Below, piece by piece: positions 48,763 through 61,228 of a stretch of DNA of 64,000 bases; within the stretch, counting starts at the first letter, position 1, and the number at the start of each line of letters is the position of its first letter. This DNA is from Latrodectus hesperus (taxonomy: Eukaryota > Arthropoda > Arachnida > Araneae > Theridiidae). The position numbers and the translations under genes are program-made. The notes under the pieces were generated by a model. That model ran no database searches, had not been told where the DNA came from, and saw only the letters and a program-made list of their open reading frames with translations. The DNA lies in NCBI GenBank assembly GCA_037975125.1, contig CM075856.1:3359098-3423097 (forward strand). The letters are read 5' to 3'.

Positions 48763-49051
48763 GCCGACCGATGGCTGAGTGGTTAGCGCTCCTGTCTCCT
48801 GAGCTGTGGGTCCCGTGTTCGAATCCCGGTTCGGGCATGGATATAAATTTCTTTCTCTGTCCTTTCTTCTGTGATGATGTATGAATGTAGTCTACCCTAT
48901 AAACATATTTGTGGTGATATGGCGCGGGTAACATTAATCGCGCCGCCGTGACTTGGTTCACAGGTGCCCGCTGGGCAACGACAAATGAGTAGCAGTTTCA
49001 GTCATTGTTGTAGCATAGGGTTGTCAGTCAAGTGCCCGCCGTTTGAAAAAA
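48763..49051 (+). mobile_element. tRNA-derived SINE, family A, copy 2
   Basis: Head GCCGACCGATGGCTGAGTGG (A box), B box GTGTTCGAATCCCGG, central domain GGCATGGATATAAATTTC to CTACCCTATAAAC, and 3' part CAGGTGCCCGCTGGGCAACG. The target-site duplication ATTATTGAAAAA lies at 48751-48762 and 49052-49063. Same family as 13707-14013. Confidence 0.93.
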
Positions 49052-49063
49052 ATTATTGAAAAA

Positions 49064-49506
49064 TATTTATCATTTAGATGAACAAAAATACATAACATTT
49101 CTCATTATAAAATTAAAACATATTAACCAAAATTTTTCATTGGCAATTTTCTGTAGCTTTTAATATTAACAACTAAATTTTAGTTTATCATCTCTTAAAT
49201 TCATCTGTTTCAAAATCATCAGTTCAACGCATGCACTCTTTTAGTATGACGAATTGTCAAATGGATCAAGTATCTAAAATCGCCATTTATAAGTCCCGAA
49301 GAACGATGGCTTTTACTATTAAGTCACAGAGAACTTAACAAGATTCTTTTTTAAAACATGTTTTTCAAAAAGTAGTAACTTTGATTCCAGAAAATCATCA
49401 TGCTGACACAGTTCTAAACATTAAATAGGATAATTTTACATAAACATTGTGAGAAAAATAGGAAAGATGATTATGGACTTAACTGTCAAGATATTATTCA
49501 CTTGAT
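49064..49506. other. No feature recognised
   Basis: AT-rich unique sequence. Confidence 0.6.
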
Positions 49507-49516
49507 AGTTTTTCAA

Positions 49517-49826
49517 GCCACCCAACTTGTCTAGTGGTCAGCGTCTCTGACTGCGGATAAGGAGATCCTGGGTTCGAATCCCTGTTCGGGCACGGATGTA
49601 CTTTCTCCCTCTCTCTCTAACCTGTCTTTGTCCTTTCCTTGTATGAATGAGGTATGAATGGTTGCCTACCCTATAAACGGATTCCTATGGCATGTGTGTA
49701 GAGCAAAGTCGTACTTTCACCTTCATGGTGCCCTAATTAAAAAGAAAAGCCCTCCCAATTGACTTAAATTCACATAGCCAAGGCATAGCGAGCTTGGCTT
49801 GTCCAAGTGTCATTAGTAACAACAAC
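49517..49826 (+). mobile_element. tRNA-derived SINE, family B2, copy 2
   Basis: B-type head (CTTGTCTAGTGGTCAGCG, B box CTGGGTTCGAATCCCTG) and central domain, then the type 2 3' domain (GCAAAGTCGTACTTTCACCT, GCATAGCGAGCTTGGCTTG, GTGTCATTAGTAACAACAAC). The target-site duplication AGTTTTTCAA lies at 49507-49516 and 49827-49836. Confidence 0.93.
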
Positions 49827-49836
49827 AGTTTTTCAA

Positions 49837-52297
49837 ATTAAAAGGGAGTTGTCTTTGTTTAGGAAATTCGGTCACGAAAAGTAGTGGGCAACCAAAAATG
49901 CAATGATATATAACATAATGAAAGGGTAATATTATTATTGTTAATTAGAAAAATTATCATTAAACAATTATAAACTTATTTTTCAAACTATAGATCACAC
50001 AAATTTCAGTTTCACATTAATACGAATTTTAAATTACATTTAAATAAGACCAACAAACTGAAAGCAAAACTAAAGAAAGTTCTTCACAATATTCCAAATT
50101 TTTCAGGTTTTTGAACTTACTGAATGAATATAGTTAATATTCTCTAATATATGCCAAACTTTTAAAAATGAAATTGTTACCATATTCATGTATGTTATCA
50201 AAAACTTTCTAAGTCTGCCAATTTTCACTGGCCATGTCTTCAGTGGAAAACGTATTCATAGCTTTTAAAGCAAAATGATGATTTAAAAAAATAAAATTTA
50301 CCATTTACTTAACTTTGAACAAAATGCTGTTTTCCCTACGAAATGAGGTTCCACGTATGTATCAACAAAAGTAAATCAAAATTACTGTAGAACGCTTGAA
50401 AAAAGTTGCATTTGTGTGGTTAGCAAATAATCAGGAATTCATTCCTCAGCATTTTCAATCATTTCCGATTAGCTGTATATTTATATAACTGAAAAAAAAT
50501 TCACTGCCGTCGACAGACTCAGTACTCCGAAAAATTTAGAAAAAAATAGAAAATATCATTATTTTGTAGTATGAGGAAGTAGAAAAAAATGGATGCATTT
50601 CTTTTTCACATCTCCAAGCATTTAGTCACAGGTGACAATTTTAAAAGAATGAAAAAGCCTTTGTTCCAGAAGCATTGTGGCATAAGCAACTTTGTAGTCA
50701 ATTCAAATCAGTGTTAGTAAAAGTTTGAACTAATTAAATGTTCTGTAATAAAAATTAATTTTTATTAATTGCGAAAGAAATTTAATCGATATCTGTAGCA
50801 ATTACTATTTTCATACATAATTTTATTTATTATTCTGGTAATAAAATATAAATAGAAGCTTAACACATAATAATGATGACAGCATATTTTTATTTTCCAC
50901 CTTACAGAAATTATCTGATCGTCAAAAAATATATGATTTTTTTTCTTTCCAATAAGATATATACGAATTTTCAAACATTTGTATATAATAAACTGAAAAT
51001 AATAATTATAAAAAATGAAATGTGAAAATTTTGTTAAAATATGTGCTCTGAATAATTTTAATTCCTAACAATTTTAAAATTATTTATGAAAATATTAAAT
51101 CACTATATATATGTGTATTGAAATTAAAGTAAAGTTGTTTTTAAATTTTATTCTTATTCTATACACTGCAAATTTCTCCTTAAAAATAAAAATTAAAGGA
51201 TAAAAAATTATTTTTTATCTTCTCTGCTTTTTTTTTATTTTGAACATAATTCGAAAAAAAGTAATTTCAGTTTGAGCAAATAGAGTTATAAAGAACATAG
51301 ATTACTTTCTTGTAAATGCAATACTTCATAATGAAAACACATAGATTGAAAATGCTTCTTTTCATTAAGTGGTTTTCAGTTCTTTTTTTTTTTCATTTTT
51401 AAAATCAATACGAAAAATAAAAAAGGCAAGAAAAAATATACAGGTTAAAAATTAACCCTTAATAAAAATTTTTAATATCAATGCTTTAATTCTAATTTTT
51501 TAAAAGAAAATAGTATTTAAGTTATGAAAAGAAAAAATGTGAAAAGCTAAAGAAAATAACGAAAGGAAAATTCAATACTGTAGTTTCATTTTTAACTAAA
51601 TTTTAAGCAATATTTAACAAAATATTTTATAAATCAAGGGCAGTTTTGAAAAAATTTAATTAAACTATTTGAATTGGGATATTTTTGCAATTATTTTATC
51701 TTTTTTAATCATAAGATATTGCAAATATTTTCAACAATTGTATCGTTGGTATAAAATAGGTTTTTTGTGATTTTTTTTCTATGAAAAATCATGTTTATGT
51801 TTAAATTTGTAAATTACTTTAAAAATATGAGTACTTTTTTTCTCACATCAAATCTTTAATAATTTTCGGACAATGTTTTAGTGTTTCTTGATAACCCAAA
51901 AGCGCATTATTAACTAAAATAATACTTAGCTGATATGGGTGGAAACATGGTTTCGTGTGTCATGTGTTAAAATTAAATTTAAAATGAATCTAAGTTCGTA
52001 CTTTTCATAAGAATAATTTTAAAACATATTCTGAATTTTTATGCAACTTATAACGGTAGAACTTTATTTTTATTTTTATCTCTTTAAATTTTTCTTTTTA
52101 AATTTAAATTTTTCTTTAAAAAATGTTAATAGCATAAAATTGAAATTAATGACAAAAAATTCTTTAAGTTATTCACTGGCAAATACACAAGTTAGCCTAG
52201 TTCTATAAATATAGATATCTTCAATATATGTGAGTCAAGATGTGATAAATTACTTTTTCAATTTTTAAATGAAACATACAAGATTAAATTAGACATT
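49837..52297. other. No feature recognised
   Basis: AT-rich unique sequence. The minus frame at 50765-50974 has no support. Confidence 0.6.
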
Positions 52298-52456
52298 TTG
52301 AATGGGACGTTTTTGTCATTGTAACAGGTTTACTTTTGTAGGTTTATTCACATTTTATTTTAAAGTTGTAAGCTGGCCAAGCTTACAACTTTAAAAGAAA
52401 ATGTAAATAAACCTACAGAAGTAAACCTGTTACAATGACAAAAACATCCCATTCAA
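52298..52456. mobile_element. Foldback element, 77-bp arms, 5-nt loop
   Basis: Arms 52298-52374 and 52380-52456 are complementary with only a handful of mismatches around GGCCA. Shared words are TTGAATGGGA, TTTTTGTCATTGTAACAGG, TGTAGGTTTATT and AAAGTTGTAAGCT. The outer ends are sharp. It resembles a foldback-type MITE, or a snap-back inversion from repair. No target-site duplication is clear. Confidence 0.85.
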
Positions 52457-53746
52457 TAAGAAAGTGAGACTATGCATTTGTACAGCCTTTAATCAAAAAA
52501 AAAATCTTAAAAAGTTATTTTAAATCAATATCCATGATAGACATTAGTATAAAAATTCAGAAATATCATAAAACAATATGTATATAATCCTATGGAAATA
52601 CATTCATATTTATTTTATTTATGTAGAAATGACATATCTTTGTAAATGCGTTTGAATACTTCAATTAAATATATGGCACGAAACACAAGTGATCATAAGA
52701 AAAAAATCCCCATATTTTCAAAAACTTATGATATCAAACTATTTATCATCGGCAAAAAGACTTTTTGGTGATAAAATGCCTAACGAGGTGTAAGGACTTG
52801 AAAAGGTAATTGGTTTGAAACATTTCATATCACCTTTACACTCGTACTCTCATTTATTTATTTGTGGTCGATGGAATTGACCTAAAATCAATTTTGTGAG
52901 GACACACTAGATATTTCATACAATATTATTGTTTTTTGAAACAACTTACGCGAGATACTTCTTAGGAAAGAAGAAAAAACTAAGAGGCCTTGGTTTATGA
53001 TTGTCGAATTTGAGGAGATTGTGTACTAAAGAAAGAAATCTTACATGCCTCTACCACAACAATGGGATTTTGGAAGAATTTGCGAAAAGAGGAAGAAACG
53101 GTCTTGTTCCTGTCCTCTCTTCGCGAAGATTGGATTCTTGGTAGCAGTATCCAACAGAGGAACTATTTCTTTTCTGGGGTGAAATAAAAAAATATTAATT
53201 ATAGAAGAGTGATTTATTCATATATTCTTTGAGAATTTGAGTTTTCTACATTCGCTAAAATGGAAAAAAATCGAGTTCTTAAAAAAGTTGTCTATTCCCA
53301 TTGAAACTTAACTACCACTATAAGTTAATAATTTCAGATACAGGTGCTCAAATTGCAAACTGCCAAGTGCTTACGTAGATTCTCTGAAAAGAAATAAAAC
53401 AAAACATTGTACCACACGATAGATATCTCATAATTCTTATCCATTCGAAATTATTTAGAGAATGAAGCAAGCGGGAAGAATTAAAATAGTTCCAGAATAG
53501 AGAGAGAGAGGGTAATCAAAAAACAATTACCTCCTGAAATAAACTTTATTTGATATAAACAATGTCATTAAAACTAATTTCTCTAATTATTTTTGGTCGT
53601 TGCTTTATTAATTATTATGTGCTGTTATATTATATTATTTGATCTTAAAAACTGAATTTGCATTAAAATGCATATTGTCATTTATGTTTGCATAAGATTA
53701 TGGGCTGATAAAATTAAGTATGCATTTTTTTCAAAATAGGTAAATC
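52457..53746. other. No feature recognised
   Basis: AT-rich unique sequence. Confidence 0.6.
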
Positions 53747-53759
53747 ATTTCGCATTTGA

Positions 53760-53926
53760 TTGATTTGTTTGTCACTCAACGGTCATTGTTTTGCACACAA
53801 GGGCTAATTAGACCGGGACCTACGGTTTAATGTGGATTCAAAGAACCACTACAAACATCCATTCCCAAGGTGGGATTTGAACCCACGAACTGTTGAACCG
53901 AAGGCAAGAGCACTAACCATTCGGCC
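53760..53926 (-). mobile_element. tRNA-derived SINE, family G
   Basis: On the minus strand: GGCCGAATGGTTAGTGCTC (A box), GTGGGTTCAAATCCCACC (B box), then GGGAATGGATG and a short body ending near CCGTTGAGTGACAAAC. The target-site duplication ATTTCGYATTTGA lies at 53747-53759 and 53927-53939, with one mismatch. It is shorter than the other families (about 167 bp). Confidence 0.82.
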
Positions 53927-54202
53927 ATTTCGTATTTGAATTTCATGTTATAAACTTTCACATAAAAACATGAAGAAAACAGATTTTTGTATAATATTAT
54001 GGCAAATTAATACTTAAATGACAGAAAAGAAATGAACCAATTAAATTTTATTGAAATTTTTATAATTTTTCCTAAATAACCCTGGAAAGATCTGGTCATA
54101 ACCACTACTCTTTGGTTTTTTCCTTTGATCCTTCACAAAATGCAGAATACATTAGCGTACTTTAGGAAATTCTTTGCCGTAATTTTCAAAACAATTGAAG
54201 CT

Positions 54203-54793
54203 TTATTTGTTTACCAATCGAGATTTCGCTTTCTGGTTTGGTTTCCACAATCTGTAATTATAAGGTAATTCTTCGTCTTGATACCATCGATCTGAAACAT
54301 AAATTCTTCTGATTCTACAGTTGGCATAAATGTGAATAGATAGAAATTCCAGAAATTCACTACCGTAAGCTTGCCGAGTAAAAGCTGAAAGATCCATTTG
54401 TACCTTATTCCAACCTTCATCCAGAGCTAAAGGCATGTGGCATAACAAAGGAGTAATGGATGTTTGAGATTGGCAATTGCTGGCACGGAATCGTCTCTTT
54501 GTCATCCGACTGTCCATCACAGCAAATTCAAAACAAAAAGGAAGCTTCAGGTATTTAATGATAAGTGTCAAATAAGGAAGTCTTATACCAATGGAATAAT
54601 GAGGATTTGAAGGCAAAGAGATCCATGTGGTGACAAATTGAACGGCCGTGATTTCAATTACCAGGGTTTGTATTTCTTCGTCGGTGATTCTCTTAATGCA
54701 GCCCTTACCTTGCTTGGACCATATCATCAGAGGATCGGATCCACTGCCGCACAGCAGAGATATTAAGCCAGACTGCAATTTGTTGCGAAACAT
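54203..54793 (-). CDS. CFAP20/Bug22-like cilia and flagella-associated protein, single exon
   Basis: Complete 196-residue frame. It begins MFRNKLQSGLISLL and matches the CFAP20 family along its whole length: IKRITDEEIQTLVIEI, then LPYLTLIIKYLKLPFCFEF, KRRFRASNCQS, LDEGWNKVQMDLSAFTRQAY, YANCRIRRIYVSDRWYQDEE and LPYNYRLWKP. These blocks, and a length near the family's usual 190-200 residues, define the CFA20 domain. Family members sit on the inner junction of ciliary doublet microtubules and are needed for axoneme beating and stability, notably in sperm. The start follows AT-rich leader sequence and no upstream in-frame Met is better. There is no intron, which is unusual because vertebrate CFAP20 genes are multi-exon. 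The sequence also looks clearly more divergent than typical, highly conserved orthologues, so a retrocopy or fast-evolving paralogue is possible. The stop codon lies inside an AATAAA signal. Confidence 0.92.
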   Translation of the reverse strand: MFRNKLQSGLISLLCGSGSDPLMIWSKQGKGCIKRITDEEIQTLVIEITAVQFVTTWISLPSNPHYSIGIRLPYLTLIIKYLKLPFCFEFAVMDSRMTKRRFRASNCQSQTSITPLLCHMPLALDEGWNKVQMDLSAFTRQAYGSEFLEFLSIHIYANCRIRRIYVSDRWYQDEELPYNYRLWKPNQKAKSRLVNK

Positions 54794-55376
54794 AAATTAA
54801 TAACATCTATTTTTTTTCGATTTTATTGTTTAACTTTCATTATGGAGTTTTTTGATTTAGCTGGAAGCCACATCCATTTAATTCATTTGTTTATGAAATT
54901 TTATGATTGATTCGAACATTATGTCTTACTTACCACAACTTTCAATATTTTTTTCTTCTGAAAAGAGATAAATCCTTAATGTATGAAGGCTGCACACTTT
55001 TATTTAAACTAGTAAAACAATTTAATTCTTCGCAAATCTATTAAATATTTTTAATTCTCTCACTCTATTTTCTATTAATAAGGATCGTGTATAAAATGTT
55101 CAGAAGATGAAAAGCTAATTAATTTAGGTAATTAATAATACCAATTCTTTGAAATATGTAGACATCTAAGTCAATGAATGTTTAAAAATTCAATAGCTTG
55201 CTTAAAATACAATTATTGGATTATATTCTAACTTACAGACCCAAAGGATTATGTTATTAAGTAAATCTTTTTACCGAATTTCAATTAGACAGAAGTTTTC
55301 TAATATCATTGCAAAATCAATGCAACTACTATTTAAAAAAATCTTATAAGTTATTTTTCGTTAAATTATATGTATG
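54794..55376. other. No feature recognised (upstream of the CFAP20-like gene)
   Basis: AT-rich. I see no clear core promoter for the minus-strand gene and no other element. Confidence 0.5.
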
Positions 55377-55571
55377 TGAAGCGACCTCTATGTTTCTTCG
55401 TCATTTTAATTTTAATTTCTGTAAGTTTAAAATTTCCTTAAGCTGGCAACAGAAGATTTGTTAAAAAAATTATTGTGTTTTACATAGCAATAGCAGATTA
55501 ATATCAAGGAAAAATAAATGAGTTTTATTCTTCTTCTTAAGTCATCTAACTCTATTAATTTAGCGTTAAAA

Positions 55572-55765
55572 AGGTTGGATCCTAGCAGAGCCCACACTCT
55601 TGGCACAAATGATTTTGGTTGGCGATAATTGTGGCTTATGTAAATTTTTATAACCCTACTTGGAAACACTAGATATGGTAAACCCAACTATTCCTGGTAT
55701 TTCGTTCTAGCTTGGCACTTTTTTCCAGATTGTCGGCAAGGGTGTGGGTGCTCCTAAGATTTTAC
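55572..55765. mobile_element. MITE in the 5' LTR, family 1 (194 bp)
   Basis: Flanked by CGTTAAAA at 55564-55571 and 55766-55773. The ends are imperfect inverted repeats (left AGGTTGGATCCTAGCAGAG then CCCACACTCTTGGC; right, reversed, GGTAAAATCTTAGGAGCA then CCCACACCCTTGCC). The uninterrupted 3' LTR (TTTAGAGTTAAAAGTTTG) serves as the empty site. No coding capacity. The 8-bp duplication suggests the hAT or a similar superfamily. Confidence 0.78.
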
Positions 55766-55778
55766 CGTTAAAAGTTTG

Positions 55779-55996
55779 GGCACAAATGCCGTATAATCCA
55801 GGATCGTAAATTCTAAACTTTTTTTGGCGATGAAGAAATGTAGAAAAGGCGACGTATTATGACGTGTGTGATTATGTAAACTCTAAGGTTGCCAAAGGGG
55901 AATTTTCTGCATTATTCTGATAAGACCCCATTTCTATGACGTAATAAAGATCTATGACGTAATATGACGTGTCTTGGATTATACGGCATCTGAGCC
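55779..55996 (+). mobile_element. MITE family 2, copy 1 (218 bp), in the 5' LTR
   Basis: A perfect 8-bp target-site duplication, AAAGTTTG, lies at 55771-55778 and 55997-56004. The terminal inverted repeats begin GGCWCARATGCC and continue GTATAATCCA. The interior holds GGCGATGAAGAAATG, AATTTTCTGCAT and several TGACGT words. The empty site is present in the 3' LTR. The GGC-start and 8-bp duplication would fit Merlin or hAT derivatives; the superfamily is not proven. Confidence 0.85.
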
Positions 55997-56124
55997 AAAG
56001 TTTGGGTGTGTTATAGATTTGTATTAAACATTGGTGACCTGGATGTGATATCCAAGAATCAAAAATGTAAAATAATAGCGACGTTTATACATCGATCTCT
56101 AGAGCTAGTGTTAAAATCCCTGCG

Positions 56125-57228
56125 TTTTGGATATCGGAACCAAAGGTATGGTTTAATTGGAAGCTCAGTTTCGATATGCTGCAATTACGACAGTTCAAAC
56201 AAAGTATGATTACGTCGTAAGTTCCATTGATAATGAAATATTATCTCATGTGTTGGACTTTCTGATAAATCCCTCAAGTGACGATAAATACGTGACTATT
56301 TAAAATTTACATCTTTGCTGAAATCGAAATGCAAAAGACTAAAAAATAATTAACTAAAGTAGAATTGTGCGGCGCAGATGCTGTATAATCCATGACGCCA
56401 AATTCTGAGAGTGGCGATTTTTGGCGGATTTTCTTATGTATCTGGAACCCCGGTTTTATAACGTCATACATATGAACACCTATAAGAATTATGCAGAAAA
56501 TTCTCTTTTGGTAACCCTGGTATTTACATTATCACGTACATCACGATACGTCTTGGCAACATTTCTTCATCGCCAAAAAATTCAGAATTTGGAATCATGG
56601 ATTATACGGCGCCTGTGCCAATTGGGAGATAGAAAACCTTCACAGTTGTTATGTGAAATGAAGAATTTAGCATCAGATAAAGTAGGTGAAACTTTTTTAA
56701 AAACTGTACAGATTCAAAGGTTGCCAACAGCACAATTTCTAGTATTTTATCTATCAGTGGCTGCGATTTAATCAGTTTGGCAACAATGGCCGATAAAACG
56801 TGGACAATAAATTCCACGTCATTCAGAATGCTGCCGTAGCTGGATCTAGTGATAATAACGTTTTAGTTAAATTGCAAGAGAAGATAGTAGAGTTCGTGCA
56901 AAGGCTACAAAATATTATCCATAACATAAAACTTGTTGTAATGACCACACATGGCAATACAACCGTATTTGCTTCGAAACACCTTTTGAAGTTTTCACAT
57001 GTTTTCCTCTACAACAACGAAGGCACTTCATGTTTGCAGCCAGTTTATCTTGGGCATTATATTCTGAAACATCGAGTACCAAAGTACTTTGATATTGAAA
57101 TTAATGGAACTCTCAAAAGAATTTCAATTGATAGACTGAAACCATATTATACCATAAAATACAATGATAAACAGATTTTTAAAACCCACATAGACATGAA
57201 TTATCCAGATCCGAACATCCAGTACTAG
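56125..57228 (+). pseudogene. Gypsy gag and integrase remains, joined by deletion
   Basis: Before the inverted MITE: AQFRYAAITTVQTKYDYVVS then SIDNEILSHVLDFLINPSSD, matching the matrix/capsid part of arthropod Gypsy gags. After it: LGDRKPSQLLCEMKNLASDK then LKTVQIQRLPTAQF. A frame change leads into 56800-57228, which starts as gag (DNKFHVIQNAAVAGSSDNN, KLQEKIVEFVQRLQ). It then jumps without a break to the C-terminal end of integrase (FSHVFLYNNEGTSCLQPVYL, then KYFDIEINGTLKRISIDRLK). Protease, reverse transcriptase, RNase H and the integrase core are therefore missing. The deletion fused two frames into a 142-codon chimera with no expected function. Confidence 0.82.
56371..56619 (-). mobile_element. 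MITE family 2, copy 2 (249 bp), in gag
   Basis: Same family as 55779-55996 but inverted; on the minus strand it reads GCCGTATAATCCATGATTCC, GGCGATGAAGAAATGTTGCC and GAGAATTTTCTGCATAATTC. Its target-site duplication has decayed (AATTGTGC against AATTGGGA at 56363 and 56620). It interrupts the gag text VELGDRKPSQLL, which is restored across the insert. Confidence 0.85.
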
Positions 57229-57350
57229 CCTCGGGAGAAAATTTCGTCACCAGTCAATCGCAACCATACCACACGCAGTGGAAGCACTGTCAGGTTTCCA
57301 TCTCATTTAAAAGATCATGCCTCATAATCATTTTCACTGGGAAGGGAGTG

Positions 57351-57572
57351 TGTAGCGACCTCTATGTTTCCGCTTCATCTTATTTTTAATATCTGTAAGT
57401 TTTAGTTTTCCCTAAGAAGGCAACAGAATATTTGATAAAAAAATATTGTGTTTTATATGGCAACAACAGATTGGTATCAAGGAGAAACAAACGAGTTTTT
57501 TTTCCTAAGTCATCTAGTTCTATTCATTTAGAGTTAAAAGTTTGTCATGGGTTAAAGATTTATACTAAATCA
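57351..57572 (+). repeat. 3' LTR of the relic Gypsy element
   Basis: Starts TGTAGCGACCTCTATG directly after the polypurine tract and ends near TATACTAAATCA, by alignment with the 5' LTR end GTATTAAACA. It carries neither MITE, which makes it an internal empty-site control. Confidence 0.8.
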
Positions 57573-60598
<3,026 letters not shown>

Positions 60599-60720
60599 AA
60601 TTTATAAATAATGATTATATTTGTCTTAAAATATCTCAGACAGATCGGAAATTCTCACATTTTGGGCAAAAATTGCGGTATTTAGACGTGTTGTAGTTTA
60701 AAAGCGGATTTCCTAATGAT

Positions 60721-60799
60721 TTGGCGACTTGGCGACAGTTGGCGAGATTCTTGGCGACTTGGCGACGGTTGGCGAGATTCTTGGCGACTTGGCGAGAAA
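60721..60799. repeat. 30-bp direct repeat in the LTR, about 2.6 copies
   Basis: TTGGCGACTTGGCGACRG plus TTGGCGAGATTC, repeated at 60721, 60751 and (partly) 60781. It lies about 110-190 bp upstream of the TATA box, where LTR enhancer repeats usually sit. Confidence 0.93.
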
Positions 60800-60911
60800 T
60801 CGATACTTCTGGAAACATCCATCACCTAAGCTCTAGGACCAATATTTTCCGAGATAGCCTAGAAGCTTCCAGAGCCTTGGCGAAATTGGTAGATTTCTCC
60901 GCCAAGTCAGG

Positions 60912-60919
60912 TATAAATA
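60912..60919 (+). promoter_or_regulatory. TATA box of the LTR promoter
   Basis: TATAAATA in the context CAGGTATAAATACCGCAG, inside the proposed U3. Transcription would start roughly 25-30 bp downstream. Confidence 0.65.
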
Positions 60920-61123
60920 CCGCAGCCCGACATGGAAGAGTAGTAGAGTTTTTGTGAAGACAGTCAGTGAGTGAATACGATTAGTTGTGACTGCTAGTTG
61001 TTCTCTGTCTGAGGTATTTGAGACCTGTGATTGGAAGCTATTTCCTATTGTATCTGACGAATTGTAGCTGTATAATTGTGATTGTTACAGCGGGAATTTC
61101 GTTTATCTAGTGAAGTTTTTACG

Positions 61124-61129
61124 AATAAA
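61124..61129 (+). terminator. Poly(A) signal in the LTR
   Basis: AATAAA in ACGAATAAAAGTCTTGTG, near the expected R/U5 position. In the 3' LTR the same signal would end the element's RNA. Confidence 0.55.
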
Positions 61130-61200
61130 AGTCTTGTGTTCATTAAGTGGTCGCTTTATTCAACTCTCAATCGACACGAACCTGTGAAGCTCGGTACAAC

Positions 61201-61218
61201 TGGTGTCAGAATCGGGAT
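61201..61218 (+). promoter_or_regulatory. Primer-binding site
   Basis: TGGTGTCAGAATCGGGAT begins with TGG, the complement of a tRNA CCA end, 2 bp after the proposed LTR end. A host tRNA would prime minus-strand synthesis here. The tRNA species is not assigned. Confidence 0.7.
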
Positions 61219-61228
61219 TGAAGAGTTG

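Larger units (their letters stand above)
55377..57572 (+). mobile_element. Relic Ty3/Gypsy LTR retrotransposon with three MITE insertions
   Basis: The direct LTRs share GCGACCTCTATGTTTC, ATCTGTAAGTTT-like, GGCAACAGA and ATTGTGTTTTA words at 55377 and 57351. The 5' LTR (55377-56030) is swollen by two MITEs; subtracting them and their 8-bp duplications leaves about 226 bp, against 222 bp for the 3' LTR (57351-57572). The primer-binding site is TTGGTGACCTGGATGTGA at 56031. The polypurine tract GGGAAGGGAGTG ends at 57350. Most of pol is deleted. It is an old, dead element. Confidence 0.88.
60689..61198 (+). repeat. 5' LTR of the right-hand Ty3/Gypsy element
   Basis: Probable LTR of about 510 bp, starting TGTTGTAGTTTAAAAGCGG and ending GGTACA just before the primer-binding site. 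It contains a 30-bp tandem repeat, a TATA box and an AATAAA signal in the order expected for U3-R-U5. The 3' LTR lies outside the window, so the exact ends are inferred. Confidence 0.7.

Noticed and set aside
55377..56030. Viral or cellular promoter region as a separate gene start
   Set aside because: LTR comparison with 57351-57572 explains it as a 5' LTR with two MITEs.
56800..57228. Intact 142-residue domesticated integrase-like gene
   Set aside because: The frame is a deletion chimera of gag and the integrase C-terminus, lacks the catalytic core and sits between decayed LTRs; no sign of domestication.
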